The notes: generated by a model not told the origin, from the letters alone. A stretch of DNA of 64,000 bases from Pseudomonas grimontii (GCF_007858185.1 NZ_VFES01000007.1:1-64000); one strand, 5' to 3'. Shown: positions 11,201-18,018, numbered from the stretch's first letter. A program made the numbers and translations.

Positions 11201-14200
11201 GCTGGTTTGGCGATGACAGCATGACGGGGCAGCCTATTGATTTTGCTGGTATTAACTACCCGGAGGTGTGTACTGATTTTCCTGAGTTCTGCTCCACGCA
11301 AGGCGATGCCTATACCCTGGTTTCGGGTAGCAGCACCCGCTTCAGCGTAATACGTACCGGTGCAGCGGATCTGGATCTGCTGGCCGCCGGTAACCTGAGC
11401 ATGGAGTCGCTGTTCGGTGTCTACACTGCCGGCAGCGCATCCGCCGGCACCTCCGCCAACGCCCCCTATAATCTCAAGCGCGCCTTGGGTAGCAATGACA
11501 AGGTTCTCGGGGACGCAGGGGCGAACGAAAAGCTGGTCAATGGTGGCACTGACAGCCTGTACCGCGCGTGGTACCCGGAGATGGGTGGCAATTTGCTGGT
11601 TAAAGCGGGTGGCAACCTGACTGGCAATATCACCAGCCCGTCGCTGATTAGCATCGGGCGTCCGTTAGGCGATCTCGGTGTGGACTCAACCAACGTCGGC
11701 AACTGGTTGTGGCGTCAGGGCAATGGCCTCAGTGGCAGCCAGGCGCAAGCCACCGCCTGGTGGATCAATTTTGGTTCCTATGTGGCAAGCCAGCGGTCGG
11801 ACCAGATGGTCGGGTTCACCGGGTTCGGCACCTTGGGTGGCGGCAACCTCAATGTTGATGTCGGCGGCGATGCAGGGATCATCAGCCCTGTGTCGCCAAC
11901 AGCCCAGAACGTCAGCGCCCGCAGCCAAGGCCTGGTATTGGCCGTCGGCAGCACCGGCCGCGTCGCCACCGATGGCAGCGTCCAACTGACCGGTGGCGGC
12001 GATCTGAACCTGCGGGTCGGCGGAGCGTTAAACCCAGCCAGCCAGATCAACACAGACCACCTCAATGGCGCACTGGTGAATACGCGAGGGCATGTACAAC
12101 TCACTGGCGGCGCTCTGGGTAGCCTGACGCTGCTGTATGGTAACCAGGCCAGCTACCAGAGCCCGAGCGAAGTGCGCGCCTACGATCCGCTGCGTTCCAC
12201 GTCCGCCAGGGCGGCTGGTGGTTTGAGCCTGTTGCCGGGTGACGCTACTTTCAGTCTGGCCACCCGCGGTGACCTGGTGTTGCAGGATGTCGCCGACCCG
12301 GGCCGCGCGCCGCAAGTCAACGCGTTGGCCTACGCGAGCGGTGGCATCAACGGGATTGGACACAGCTGGTTCAGTCTGTGGACCGACCGCACGGCGGTGG
12401 ACCTGTTTTCCGCCGGGGGCAACCTCACGCCCCTGACCCAGACGCTGGACACCGACATGGCAGCCGTCTATCCCGCCACCTTGCGCGCCGTCGCCGCCAG
12501 CGGCAGCCTGTATTACGGCCGTGCATCAAGCGGTGACCCAAGTACGGTGCCGCCGCTCAGGGCAATGGTGCTGGCGCCTTCGGCCAACGGGCAACTGGAA
12601 CTGCTCGCCGGCGACTCGATCTACGGCGGCGACCTGCCCATCAGCCGCTCCAGCGCAGCCCCGCAAAGCCTGGCGACGATTTTGCACCCGGCGTTTCTCG
12701 GCTTCCTGAGCAATCAGATCCCGGTAAGCGGTAGCGGTAATCTGTCCAGCGATGGCAGCAAAGCCACCTTCATGGTTTCCCCGCTGTTTGCCTTTGGCCC
12801 CAACACGGTCAGTATGGCCTGGGGTGACGCCCTGGAACCTGCACGTTTCTATGCGCTGAGCGGGGACCTGCTGGGCGTCAACAGTGGGCGCGCCCTCACG
12901 ATCACGGGAGCGGGTGACGCTCGGCTCGGGCAAACCTTTTACGAAGGCGCAGGCCCGGTGTGGATGCAGGCCGGGCGCGATATTGTCGGCAGCGGCACGC
13001 GCTTGAGTGGTGCCAGCGGTGGTGTCACGGACACGGGGCAATACACCTTCATCGGCAACCTGTTCGTACACAACAGCCCCACCGATATCTCCATCGCCAG
13101 CGCCGGCCGCGACATCCTCTACAGCAGCTTCAACGTTGCCGGCCCCGGCACCCTGGAACTGACGGCGGGGCGCAACATTCAGATGGAAGACAAAGTCGCG
13201 GTGAACAGCCTGGGTGCTGTCGCGGCCGGCGACAGCCGCCCTGGCGCAAGCATCGTCATGCAAGCTGGCATGGGCCCCAATGGCCCGGATTACCGCCGCT
13301 TTGTCGAGGCCTACCTGAACCCCGCCAACCTGGCGCAACCGGGTGAATCCCTGCAAGGCGCCAAGGTGGCCAAGACTTACGAAAACGAGCTGGTTACCTG
13401 GCTCACCGAACGCTTCGGCTTCGCCGGCGACAGCGAACAGGCCCGTACCTACTACGCTGAACTGCCCGCCGAACAACAACGGATCTTCGCCCGCGACGTG
13501 TACTTCGCCGAACTCAAGGCCGCCGGCCGTGAGTACAACCAGGACGGCAGTGTGCGCCAGGGCAGCTATGTGCGTGGTCGTGCCGCGATTGCCCGGTTGT
13601 TCCCCGAGACCGACGTGGCCGGCAACCCGATCACCTACAAAGGCGACATCACGATGTTCGGCGGCGCGGGCGTGCACACCAACTTCGGTGGCTCGATCCA
13701 GATGCTCACGCCGGGTGGCCGCCAGACGTTCGGCATCGAAGGCGCCGCACCGCCGTCCACGGCTGGGGTGATCACCCAGGGCGCTGGAGATATCCAGCTG
13801 TACTCCCTGGGCAGCATCCTGCTTGGCCAGAGCCGTATCATGACCACCTTCGGCGGCTCGATCATGGCCTGGACCGCTCAGGGTGACATCAACGCCGGTC
13901 GCGGCTCCAAGACCACCGTGGTGTACACACCGCCCAAGCGCGTCTATGACAACTGGGGCAACGTGAGCCTGTCGCCGTCGGTGCCGAGTACCGGTGCGGG
14001 GATCGCCACGCTCAACCCGATCCCGGAAGTGCCGGCGGGGGACATCGACCTGATCGCACCGATGGGCACCATCGATGCGGGGGAGGCGGGCATTCGGGTG
14101 TCCGGCAACGTCAACATCGCCGCCTTGCGGGTGGTGAACGCGGCGAATATCCAGACCCAGGGCAAGTCGTCCGGGGTACCGGTGTCGGCCACAGTCAACA

Positions 14201-14484
14201 CTGGCGCCATGAGTTCAGCCAGCGCGGCGGGGGCGGCAGCGTCCCAGGCCGCAGAAGACGCGGCGCGCAGCCAGCAGGCGGCGGCCAAACAGGGCCGGCC
14301 GTCGATCATGACCGTGGAGGTGCTGAGCCTGGGCAGCGAGCCGTTGCCGCGCGATCCGGAGCCGCAGCAGAAAAACTCCAGCTACAACCCCAACAGCCCG
14401 GTGCAGGTGCTGGGCGCGGGGCCGCTGAGTGAACAGGCGCGGGCGCGGTTGACGGATGAGGAACGCAGGCAGATCAGTTTGTAG
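2221..14484 (+). CDS. pdtA: Giant filamentous haemagglutinin-like exoprotein, TpsA of a two-partner secretion system (PdtA-like)
   Basis: The uninterrupted frame encodes 4087 residues. A long N-terminal extension plus signal peptide, ending near NAHA at about residue 37, is followed by the TPS secretion domain at about residues 125-270. Its signature segments read WAVLNRVND and NRNGVVFSGTSQVNV, in place of the usual N-P-N box. Most of the chain is Gly/Asn/Val-rich repeats predicted to form a right-handed beta-helix. The C-terminal few hundred residues carry the conserved filamentous-haemagglutinin tail resembling DUF3739 and an Ala/Gln-rich end. ATG 2221 has AAGGAAGA about 7 nt upstream; an in-frame GTG at 2173 would put 16 extra residues before the basic signal-peptide start. 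The cognate TpsB is the PdtB-like gene at 16405. Size and context match P. aeruginosa PdtA, a phosphate-depletion-induced surface protein. Confidence 0.93.
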   Translation: MVRCKSPVNLKAQETVLRLKPLAQAIALLMVAGNAHAATAFSSSWFAEKGASQAATAARISAGQVPGVPSLNQQARVNQQLARSISTLNTSVAAIAAQQAAQAAGRQAAFGQVSTIPDGLGKGGLQVDNSLTQGWTNAKGPTQTQSGGKTTVSIEQTADKAILNWETFNVGRNTTVDFQQQSSWAVLNRVNDPDARPSEIQGQINGAGTVMIVNRNGVVFSGTSQVNVRNLVAAAANITDQQFTQSGIYVDGNGTQPTFTDAAGKVEVQRGALIQTHNPATSTDAGGYALLLGAEVDNAGTISTAKGQTTLAAGDSFYIRKGVGTTGNDRSTTRGNEVATSLKAGSSAGKVSNNGLIMASTGDITLTGHQVQQNGVALASTSVDTRGTIHLLNSATDTTGSVTLGEGSTTSILLDSSGSTALNSQQSNGLIKLDGMPANLITGQFNNLSAVADRTDQSRIEIVSGGTVDFQQGSITLATGGQVAVSAAGRSLVRDGAMIDVSGAVGVKVSMESNNIKINVQGNEQRDAPVNREDGKLINNDVWVDLRDLVFVPAGTNGYATDRWYTAGGLLEVGGYLGTQGHSVGEWMAQGGTVTFTGKDVVTQKGAQINLSGGTVDVQAGYIQQTWLKGPDGRLYELSNAPGDILYSGFYKGYEDTSKRWGQTDYYYNPMIAKQRRFESGYTVGRDAGKLVVGTTSAVLEGQVVSDVFQGDRQTQAPNINLDGYQQSQKAMAQRAQLIIGGYTPVYNKTTGTLRYALTGTADEVLIDRNTQKIADGLDLTTALPADRQGKMVLDSDQLNGYQLGAIKVGVTNQIKVGVTQQITVNGALNVADGGDITLFGPEVNINANLTAHGGTLNAGNILNQVNLNSGNTVGDVILAGSGRADVAAGVKLDATGRWNNLMLDPNNREGVAYVNGGKVSLRGTGNVKLATGSVVDASSGATLGVDGKLAGGKGGDVTLGALGSLVLDGEIRGYGVNGGGTLALQARKVQIGESATAPDGGTVQLSGDFFNKGFSAYDITGNEGLLVTNGTQVDVTTPVYRLGEQTLAAPSGSDPATALERWTPALYQENPTQGVLTQRRGASLTLTAGSKDSTAAQLATTALTVGQGAVINVDPGQGINLRSVGQLTLNGSLNAWGGSVSLGGLNLAPQAWEQPIAAGHDRSIWVGENALIDVAARAVTAVSNRGSVYGQVLNGGKISIGGDINLATGIASAGDVFVVVREGARLEASGAQAVLDVPGQGRVPVASNGGSISFASNNGLYLDGSFVARAGGAGAAGGSLSLALESPYYAKNAVNDRVLKVRELVLSQTHQPGALPTGASLEYGHGRLGVDQITAGGFDNLALLSNGLLSFDGDVSLNMGQSLRLYSASYNLSEGAAANSRVSLSAPYLLLAGILAPAQSSKEAYVRAVPLLPNPSPLTTAAQLRASANLIDVRGNVVFGNKSNVPLANNAQVAVERRGFDNVQLTSQGDLRFLAGADANVISQGISTQLVTSGDMTLRAAQLYPATEVGARVLAGFQNENSGFDPTRTLSIERIGDATAAVPYSAFGRLQLGGANIRQGGVVRAPLGLIEVGILKSGKVELLPGSLTSVSGKGLVLPYGGTVDGQVYMYNGKKVTFVGQGATDNGGGLYIGMVLGGQSVAVQPEATVDLSGGGELLGAGFISGRGGSTDARLNPLVQFGANGGFVLPGLSTNPIYAIVPGAQPGYAPVAPEGGAVDPLIGQQISIGAGVPGLAAGTYTLMPSTYALMPGAFRVEINGLAGLGGDGSTQPLRNGSWASTGRLSIANTGIGSSLSSQVILTSADTLRRYSQYNETGYAQFAVADAARLGVPRALLPVDAKTLKLALRPGAGAQAFSFQGTGRFEAADGGYGGTVALVNTEGGVGRDIEIVAAGKGASSGFDGISVHAQSLNALGASRLVIGGMTVVNYGQAGNYINVASGSTSSIILRDGANLAAPEVLLLTGIGSIVVEQGASINTIGRGKASYDARDGFVYNVGNMLAVSNGLLNVVAAPSLGEVISGGIQLGVCNSAPCSGQTALYSEGSIVTLTDSSLQMGDEVRYGTRHLNLGVSSINVGSPEALAAAAANNRLPVGMTLNQQVLERLLRGDTQFGAPALETLQLSARDSFNFYGTTTLDTYDAVTGKSLLSNLMLSTPAIYGSGGLNDVATIHTANLIWQGAVAPPVAAVTGGAGSGSGRLDINAERIEFGYGDFAQPSTTKTFDRLALGFANVNLNASERITANHKGSLSVYQSQGAFDAIKGFAYSGGNLNILTPLMTGEAGSVNRITAGGAIDVSASQGTVGKVDGIGGELSLQGDSLRLASAVVLPSGKVTLGARGDVVLTDVASIDVAGRSIPFNDLTKYSAGGEVLLESRAGNVLQAAGSTIDLSAQHNQAGRLRAVAVDGAAGIVDLSGKIVAGSSGYYDAGGTLVPYLAGSVEIQAQRLAASGTLSDQFAALNQRLNQGQVYGARSFQLKQGDLTIGNDVKANNVNVSIDNGSLRVTGLVDASGERVGSINLAAKNGLTLDGSAVLDAHGTQLRVDSYGKIIDSPNRAIVVLSSGQGQLTLANGARIDLRHGTEAATGNDGRNRGTLELNAPRVGGDDIAIDASGPLTIQGARSIALNGMRTYDDAPTKTDETPNGRPYQVIDQDYLTKVVDPANTNFINAARVNSNLLQKLAGLNNATYGDVFHLRPGVEIISKTPDGDLVVQGDLDLSSYRYASLKSTAKTESGSLTLRAGGDLNIYGSINDGFAAPPPTDDDNGWVLRAGIDYTGGTVVVPGSGVTLEMGTVFPAGAALNFDVLTNPLFLPAGTRLPVAATLKQPLVLPAGTVLAAAVRDASGNVLFAAGTLLTQSQTLAIGSVLDAGSLLSTSASVDGLIWPKGVPLATKVTLTASRVLPRGALLPSGTDVKLPGGVESVTLRDAGHPGKNWAIAPMLEEGSQSWSIRLVAGADTEAADSRLLQPHPVSGNLRLADSHYGMYGQAAVVWTEEGSVGWFGDDSMTGQPIDFAGINYPEVCTDFPEFCSTQGDAYTLVSGSSTRFSVIRTGAADLDLLAAGNLSMESLFGVYTAGSASAGTSANAPYNLKRALGSNDKVLGDAGANEKLVNGGTDSLYRAWYPEMGGNLLVKAGGNLTGNITSPSLISIGRPLGDLGVDSTNVGNWLWRQGNGLSGSQAQATAWWINFGSYVASQRSDQMVGFTGFGTLGGGNLNVDVGGDAGIISPVSPTAQNVSARSQGLVLAVGSTGRVATDGSVQLTGGGDLNLRVGGALNPASQINTDHLNGALVNTRGHVQLTGGALGSLTLLYGNQASYQSPSEVRAYDPLRSTSARAAGGLSLLPGDATFSLATRGDLVLQDVADPGRAPQVNALAYASGGINGIGHSWFSLWTDRTAVDLFSAGGNLTPLTQTLDTDMAAVYPATLRAVAASGSLYYGRASSGDPSTVPPLRAMVLAPSANGQLELLAGDSIYGGDLPISRSSAAPQSLATILHPAFLGFLSNQIPVSGSGNLSSDGSKATFMVSPLFAFGPNTVSMAWGDALEPARFYALSGDLLGVNSGRALTITGAGDARLGQTFYEGAGPVWMQAGRDIVGSGTRLSGASGGVTDTGQYTFIGNLFVHNSPTDISIASAGRDILYSSFNVAGPGTLELTAGRNIQMEDKVAVNSLGAVAAGDSRPGASIVMQAGMGPNGPDYRRFVEAYLNPANLAQPGESLQGAKVAKTYENELVTWLTERFGFAGDSEQARTYYAELPAEQQRIFARDVYFAELKAAGREYNQDGSVRQGSYVRGRAAIARLFPETDVAGNPITYKGDITMFGGAGVHTNFGGSIQMLTPGGRQTFGIEGAAPPSTAGVITQGAGDIQLYSLGSILLGQSRIMTTFGGSIMAWTAQGDINAGRGSKTTVVYTPPKRVYDNWGNVSLSPSVPSTGAGIATLNPIPEVPAGDIDLIAPMGTIDAGEAGIRVSGNVNIAALRVVNAANIQTQGKSSGVPVSATVNTGAMSSASAAGAAASQAAEDAARSQQAAAKQGRPSIMTVEVLSLGSEPLPRDPEPQQKNSSYNPNSPVQVLGAGPLSEQARARLTDEERRQISL
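10588..10960 (+). repeat. Tandem 17-19-residue repeats inside the exoprotein
   Basis: The translated sequence shows about seven successive units starting FPAGAAL, LPAGTRL, LPAGTVL, FAAGTLL, LDAGSLL, PKGVPL and LPRGALL, spaced 17-19 residues apart. The consensus is hydrophobic-P/A-A-G-T-x-L. The period suits one coil of a beta-helix but the motif differs from the rest of the protein, so this looks like a locally amplified module near residues 2790-2915. Confidence 0.7.
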
Positions 14485-14515
14485 AGCTTCAGAAGGACCT
14501 CTCGATGTACCGTTC

Positions 14516-14544
14516 GGGGCGATCAGTGATCGCCCCATTTTTTT
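14516..14544 (+). terminator. Rho-independent terminator after the exoprotein gene
   Basis: A 9-bp stem GGGGCGATC / GATCGCCCC with the loop AGT is followed by A and seven T. It starts 32 bp after the exoprotein stop and separates the gene from the phdA-pdtB operon. Confidence 0.9.
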
Positions 14545-14858
14545 GGGGAGGCAGAAGGGTGGCGAGCTTATAGCCGAGCGGTATTGTGGGGGGACTCGGT
14601 TAAAACTGTAGGTGCGACGACTCTCTAACGGGTGCCCCGTGACTGGAATGTGGGAGGGGGCTTGCTCCCGATGGCGGCCTTTGGGCCGACCATTTGTTGG
14701 AGTTGGAATGAGTACATATCCATTGCTGCTGTAACGGCCACTTATGGTTTCGCTCTTACAGCGACTCACTTTTGGAGAGGCCGGAATGCCGGCCCAGCCA
14801 AAAGTAAGCAAAAGGCCTTCGCCCCACCACTCGGTGCCTCGCCTAGGCTCGGCATGCC

Positions 14859-14963
14859 CGAACGCAGGCTTGAATCCGTGGGCCGCCGTCATGGGCCATC
14901 CCTGGCCCAGGACGGCTAACCCGGCGTCCTGCCGGGTTACCCACGGATTCAAGCCTGCGTTCG
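14859..14963. repeat. Perfect 24-bp inverted repeat (inner hairpin A)
   Basis: Arms 14859-14882 and 14940-14963 are exact reverse complements (24 of 24). The 57-bp spacer holds two smaller stems, one of them AACCCGGC...GCCGGGTT. No coding potential was seen. Confidence 0.85.
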
Positions 14964-15148
14964 GCCAGCGTGGTTAACGGGGCGCCTAAGATCAAAATCA
15001 AAAACAGAGCAACAGCAACAGCAACAGCTCGCGATACGACTGGGGTTGTCAGCGCCATCTACACTGCTGTGTAGCAGCCAACGTAACCACGATGCGAAGC
15101 GAGCCGCTCTTGATCTTGATCTCAGGCGCCCCGTTAACCACGCTGGCC
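14964..15148. repeat. Long inverted repeat (inner hairpin B)
   Basis: The arms at about 14964-15001 and 15110-15148 pair over roughly 37 bp with few mismatches and share the block GTTAACGGGGCGCC. The spacer contains three AACAGC-type trinucleotide repeats and a small CTACAC/GTGTAG stem. Confidence 0.8.
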
Positions 15149-15155
15149 GGAATTC

Positions 15156-15247
15156 GATAGTGATTTGGGGGGTAAACCGGCAGGGATGCCGGTTTAGCCG
15201 CCCCGCGCCATGGATGGCGCGTGGCGGCGGCCCCCCAAATCACTGTC
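15156..15247. repeat. Inverted repeat (inner hairpin C)
   Basis: Arms 15156-15172 and 15231-15247 pair with one mismatch (GATTTGGGGGG against CCCCCCAAATC). Inside is a second stem, AAACCGGC...GCCGGTTT. Confidence 0.8.
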
Positions 15248-15622
15248 GGATTACGGGCACACCGAGCCTGGGCGAGGTGCCGAGTGGTGGGGCGAAGCGT
15301 TTTTGGTTACTTTTGGCGCTCTTCCAAAAGTGACCCGCTGTAAGAGCGGAACCCTAAGTGGCCGTTACCGCAGCAACGGATATGTACTCATTCCAACCCC
15401 AGCAAATGGTCGGCCCAGAGGCCGCCATCGGGAGCAAGCCCCCTCCCACATTTAGGTCCGGGGCACCCGTTAGAGAGTCGTCAGCTCCCGAGCCACCACG
15501 GAGCAAGTCGAATCGTCGCACCGCCCCTCCCACATTTCCAACCGAGTACACCGGGCACAACTCCGCTCAGCTCCAGGGCCGCACATGCCGCCCCAGAAAA
15601 ATTGCCCCCCTCACAATCCCAA

Positions 15623-15649
15623 ATGAAGCTTTCATGACAAAAGTTCGGT
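15623..15649 (+). promoter_or_regulatory. Promoter motif shared with the exoprotein gene (copy 2)
   Basis: This is the second copy of the 27-nt element at 2114-2140, with 22 of 27 positions identical, and lies 93 bp before the phdA-like start. The minus strand reads TTGTCATgaaaGCTTCAT, again a 7-4-7 Pho-box-like arrangement in reverse orientation. The conserved CATGACA and AAGTTC blocks keep the same spacing in both copies, which argues for a bound protein rather than chance. Confidence 0.6.
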
Positions 15650-15742
15650 AGCTCACAGCCACTTCCGTCTTGCCTATGTAACGCGCTGGAGGCCGCCACA
15701 AGCCGCCTCCCCAGCCGTCAGCGGGACGCCAGGAGTGGGGCA

Positions 15743-16345
15743 ATGGGAACTATGGAACGTTACTCGAAAGTAGGCATGCAAGAGCTCGATCAGCGCCTGT
15801 CGAAGATCGTCGAAGCCGCGCGCAAGAAGCCGGTTTCGGTGTACCGCTACGGCGCGCCGTGGGTGTGGATCGTCTCCCAGGACGATTGGCAGGGCGCCTT
15901 GAAGGAAGTGTCCAGCTACATCCCGGCGGGGCATTCGCTGGTGTTGTTGCGCCCGCAGATCGAAGAGGTGCTCGAGCAGCATCGCGACCTGCTCCAGGTC
16001 GAGCCGGGCATGTTGATCGCGCCGCGGACCGTGGTGCAGATCCTGCTGCTGCAACTGCTGTATTCGGTACCCAGCGAACAGCAGCTGCACGAGCAACTGA
16101 ACTACAACCTGCTGTTTCGCTGGTTCGTCGGCCTGGAGCTGAACCAGAAGGTGTGGAGCATCCACGTCCTGCAGCGCGACATCGCCAGCCTGTTGAACAA
16201 CCCGCAGGCCGTGCAGTTGATCCAGACCATCATCGGTGAAGTGTTCTGTGGCGCCTTGCTGCACATGCCGGAGTTCTCCCTGAACTTCGCCTTGCTGCAC
16301 ACCTGGCTGGCGCGGCACAGCCATCTTTCGACCAGCAGCAATTGA
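15743..16345 (+). CDS. phdA: PhdA-like protein: Phd/YefM antitoxin-type N-terminus joined to an IS5-type transposase N-terminal domain
   Basis: The 200-residue product has two recognisable parts. Residues 4-50 (MERYSKVGMQELDQRLSKIV onward, then VYRYGAPWVWIV) resemble the DNA-binding fold of Phd/YefM antitoxins. Residues about 75-145, including ILLLQLLYSVPSEQQLHEQL and LLFRWFVGLEL, match the DUF772/InsH N-terminal domain of IS5-family transposases; the catalytic DDE domain is absent. No toxin gene is adjacent. AGGAG at 15731-15735 supports the start at 15743. The stop codon lies just upstream of the TpsB start, as in P. aeruginosa, where the gene between pdtA and pdtB is phdA, reported to limit prophage-mediated lysis and DNA release in biofilms. 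The role here is inferred by that analogy. Confidence 0.8.
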   Translation: MGTMERYSKVGMQELDQRLSKIVEAARKKPVSVYRYGAPWVWIVSQDDWQGALKEVSSYIPAGHSLVLLRPQIEEVLEQHRDLLQVEPGMLIAPRTVVQILLLQLLYSVPSEQQLHEQLNYNLLFRWFVGLELNQKVWSIHVLQRDIASLLNNPQAVQLIQTIIGEVFCGALLHMPEFSLNFALLHTWLARHSHLSTSSN

Positions 16346-16404
16346 GCAGGCCAGACGCCGTGCAATCGGCGACGGCGCAAAATCTTAGACAGTTAGGGGG
16401 CGGT

Positions 16405-17994
16405 GTGGAGCATCTGTTCAAATCAACGCTGGCGTTGTGCTGCCTGACGCTGGGCGTCCTGGCGCAACCGGTGTGGGCCGAAGAGGGCGAGCAAGCCCCG
16501 GCGCGCAAGGTGGACGTCAACGAGTACTTCGTGCGTGGCAATACCGTGCTCGATGCGGCGACGATCGAGGAGGCGGTGTACCCGTTCCTCGGCCCGCAAA
16601 AGACCCTGGACGATATCGAAGGCGCGCGCGATGCGTTGCAGAAGATCTACCAGGCGCGTGGCTATCAGTCGGTGTTTGTCGAGCTGCCGGAGCAGAAGGT
16701 CGATGACGGCATCGTCTATCTGCAGGTCAGCGAAACCAAGGTGGGCCGCGTGCGTGTGGTCGGCGCCAAGCACTACTCGCCGGTGGAGATCCGCGACGAA
16801 GTGCCGGGGCTCAAGGAAGGCGCGGTACCGGATTTCACCACGGTGCAAACCCAACTGGCCGGGCTCAACCGCAGTGCCGGTCGGCAGGTCACGCCACTGG
16901 TACGCGAAGGCCAGCGCCCCGGCACCATGGACGTGGATCTGCAGGTCGAAGACCAGAACCCCTGGCACGCCAGTCTCGGCCTGAACAACGATTACAGCGC
17001 CGACACCGAGAAGCTGCGCTCGGTCGCCACCCTGGGCTACGACAACCTCTGGCAACTGGGCCACAGCATTTCCCTGACCTACTTCACCGCGCCCCAGGAC
17101 ACCGCCAACGCCAAGGTCTGGTCGGGCTCCTACAGTGCGCCGCTGGATGAGCGCTGGACCTTGCAGTTCTCCGGTTACCAGTCCGACAGCAACATCGCCA
17201 CCATCGGCGGCAGCAACGTGTTGGGCAAGGGCCACTCCTACGGCGTGTCCGCCATCTACAGCTTGCCGGCGGCGGGCAACTGGGCCAACTCGTTCTCGTT
17301 CGGGATCGACTTCAAGGACTTCGACGAGCAGATGAAGTTCGGCTCCAGCAGCGACCAGGTGCCGCTCAAGTACGCACCGTTCACATTGGGCTACAACGGC
17401 TATCGCTACACCGAGCAATCCCAGCTGGGGCTGGGCTTGAACCTGGTCGTCGGCACCCGCGCATTCTTTGGCTACGGCAGCGACGCCGAAGAGTTCGATT
17501 ACAAGCGCTACAAGGCCAGTGCCAGTTTCGCCGTGCTCAAGGGCGACCTGAATTACACCTACACCTTCGCCAACGATTGGCAGTCGGCCTCCAAGGGTGC
17601 TTTCCAGCTGGCCTCCGGGCCGCTGGTGTCCAACGAGCAGTATTCCGCCGGCGGCGCCACCTCGGTGCGCGGTTACCTGGCGGCCGAGCGCACCGGGGAC
17701 GAGGGGTATTTGCTCTCCCAGGAACTGCGCACGCCGTCCCTGGCCAAGTTCCTCGGCAGTTATGTGCAGGAGTGGCGCTTCTATGCGTTCGCCGAAGGCG
17801 CGCGCATGCGCCTGCACGACCCGCTGCCCGAGCAAGAAGATGAATACAGCCTGGCCAGTGTCGGCCTTGGCACCCGTGCCAGTTTGAGCAAGTGGTTGTC
17901 CGGCAGCCTGGATTGGGGTTACCCGCTGCTCGATGGACCGAACACCCAGAAACAGGACTCGCGACTGCACTTCAGTGTGCAGGCGACTTTCTGA
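16405..17994 (+). CDS. pdtB: Two-partner secretion outer-membrane transporter, TpsB (ShlB/FhaC/HecB family, PdtB-like)
   Basis: This Omp85-superfamily protein of 529 residues exports the haemagglutinin across the outer membrane. After a signal peptide ending PVWA come two POTRA domains (about residues 35-190; NEYFVRGNTVLD begins the first) and a 16-strand beta-barrel ending in F. The VRGY motif of the barrel-inserted L6 loop appears in GGATSVRGYLAAERTG. I chose GTG 16405, preceded by AGGGGG, because it places the signal peptide at the N-terminus; an in-frame TTG at 16342 overlaps the phdA stop but lacks a ribosome site. Its substrate is the TpsA at 2221, although TpsA and TpsB genes are separated here by the repeat region and phdA. 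The exbB-like gene follows after 24 bp. Confidence 0.93.
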   Translation: MEHLFKSTLALCCLTLGVLAQPVWAEEGEQAPARKVDVNEYFVRGNTVLDAATIEEAVYPFLGPQKTLDDIEGARDALQKIYQARGYQSVFVELPEQKVDDGIVYLQVSETKVGRVRVVGAKHYSPVEIRDEVPGLKEGAVPDFTTVQTQLAGLNRSAGRQVTPLVREGQRPGTMDVDLQVEDQNPWHASLGLNNDYSADTEKLRSVATLGYDNLWQLGHSISLTYFTAPQDTANAKVWSGSYSAPLDERWTLQFSGYQSDSNIATIGGSNVLGKGHSYGVSAIYSLPAAGNWANSFSFGIDFKDFDEQMKFGSSSDQVPLKYAPFTLGYNGYRYTEQSQLGLGLNLVVGTRAFFGYGSDAEEFDYKRYKASASFAVLKGDLNYTYTFANDWQSASKGAFQLASGPLVSNEQYSAGGATSVRGYLAAERTGDEGYLLSQELRTPSLAKFLGSYVQEWRFYAFAEGARMRLHDPLPEQEDEYSLASVGLGTRASLSKWLSGSLDWGYPLLDGPNTQKQDSRLHFSVQATF

Positions 17995-18018
17995 CTTTTT
18001 CTTCCGGAGACTTCACCC

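Larger units (their letters stand above)
14616..15482. repeat. Composite nested inverted-repeat region between the TpsA and phdA genes
   Basis: This gene-free stretch is bounded by long imperfect inverted arms, about 14616-14855 and 15257-15482. Each arm contains a REP unit (14649 onward and 15421-15451), an AGTACATATCC-like block and a block around TTCGCCCCACCACTCGG. Three further inverted pairs sit between the arms (14859-14963, 14964-15148, 15156-15247), so almost the whole region can fold on itself. The open frames across it are repeat artefacts. It looks like an accumulation of non-autonomous elements (REPIN or MITE-like) inserted into one another. Together with 14485-14615 and 15483-15622, where nothing else was found, it fills the 1.26-kb gap. 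Confidence 0.75.

Noticed and set aside
14632..15651. Several 60-100 codon frames between the exoprotein and phdA genes
   Set aside because: They lie in inverted repeats, occur in both arms and strands, and have no ribosome sites or protein similarity.
14485..15742. Possible CRISPR array or integron in the repeat-rich gap
   Set aside because: Repeats are inverted rather than direct, not evenly spaced, and no cas or integrase gene is near.
16423..17970. A 515-codon minus-strand frame opposite the TpsB gene
   Set aside because: TpsB motifs (POTRA, VRGY, terminal F) fix the coding strand; the antisense frame resembles no protein.
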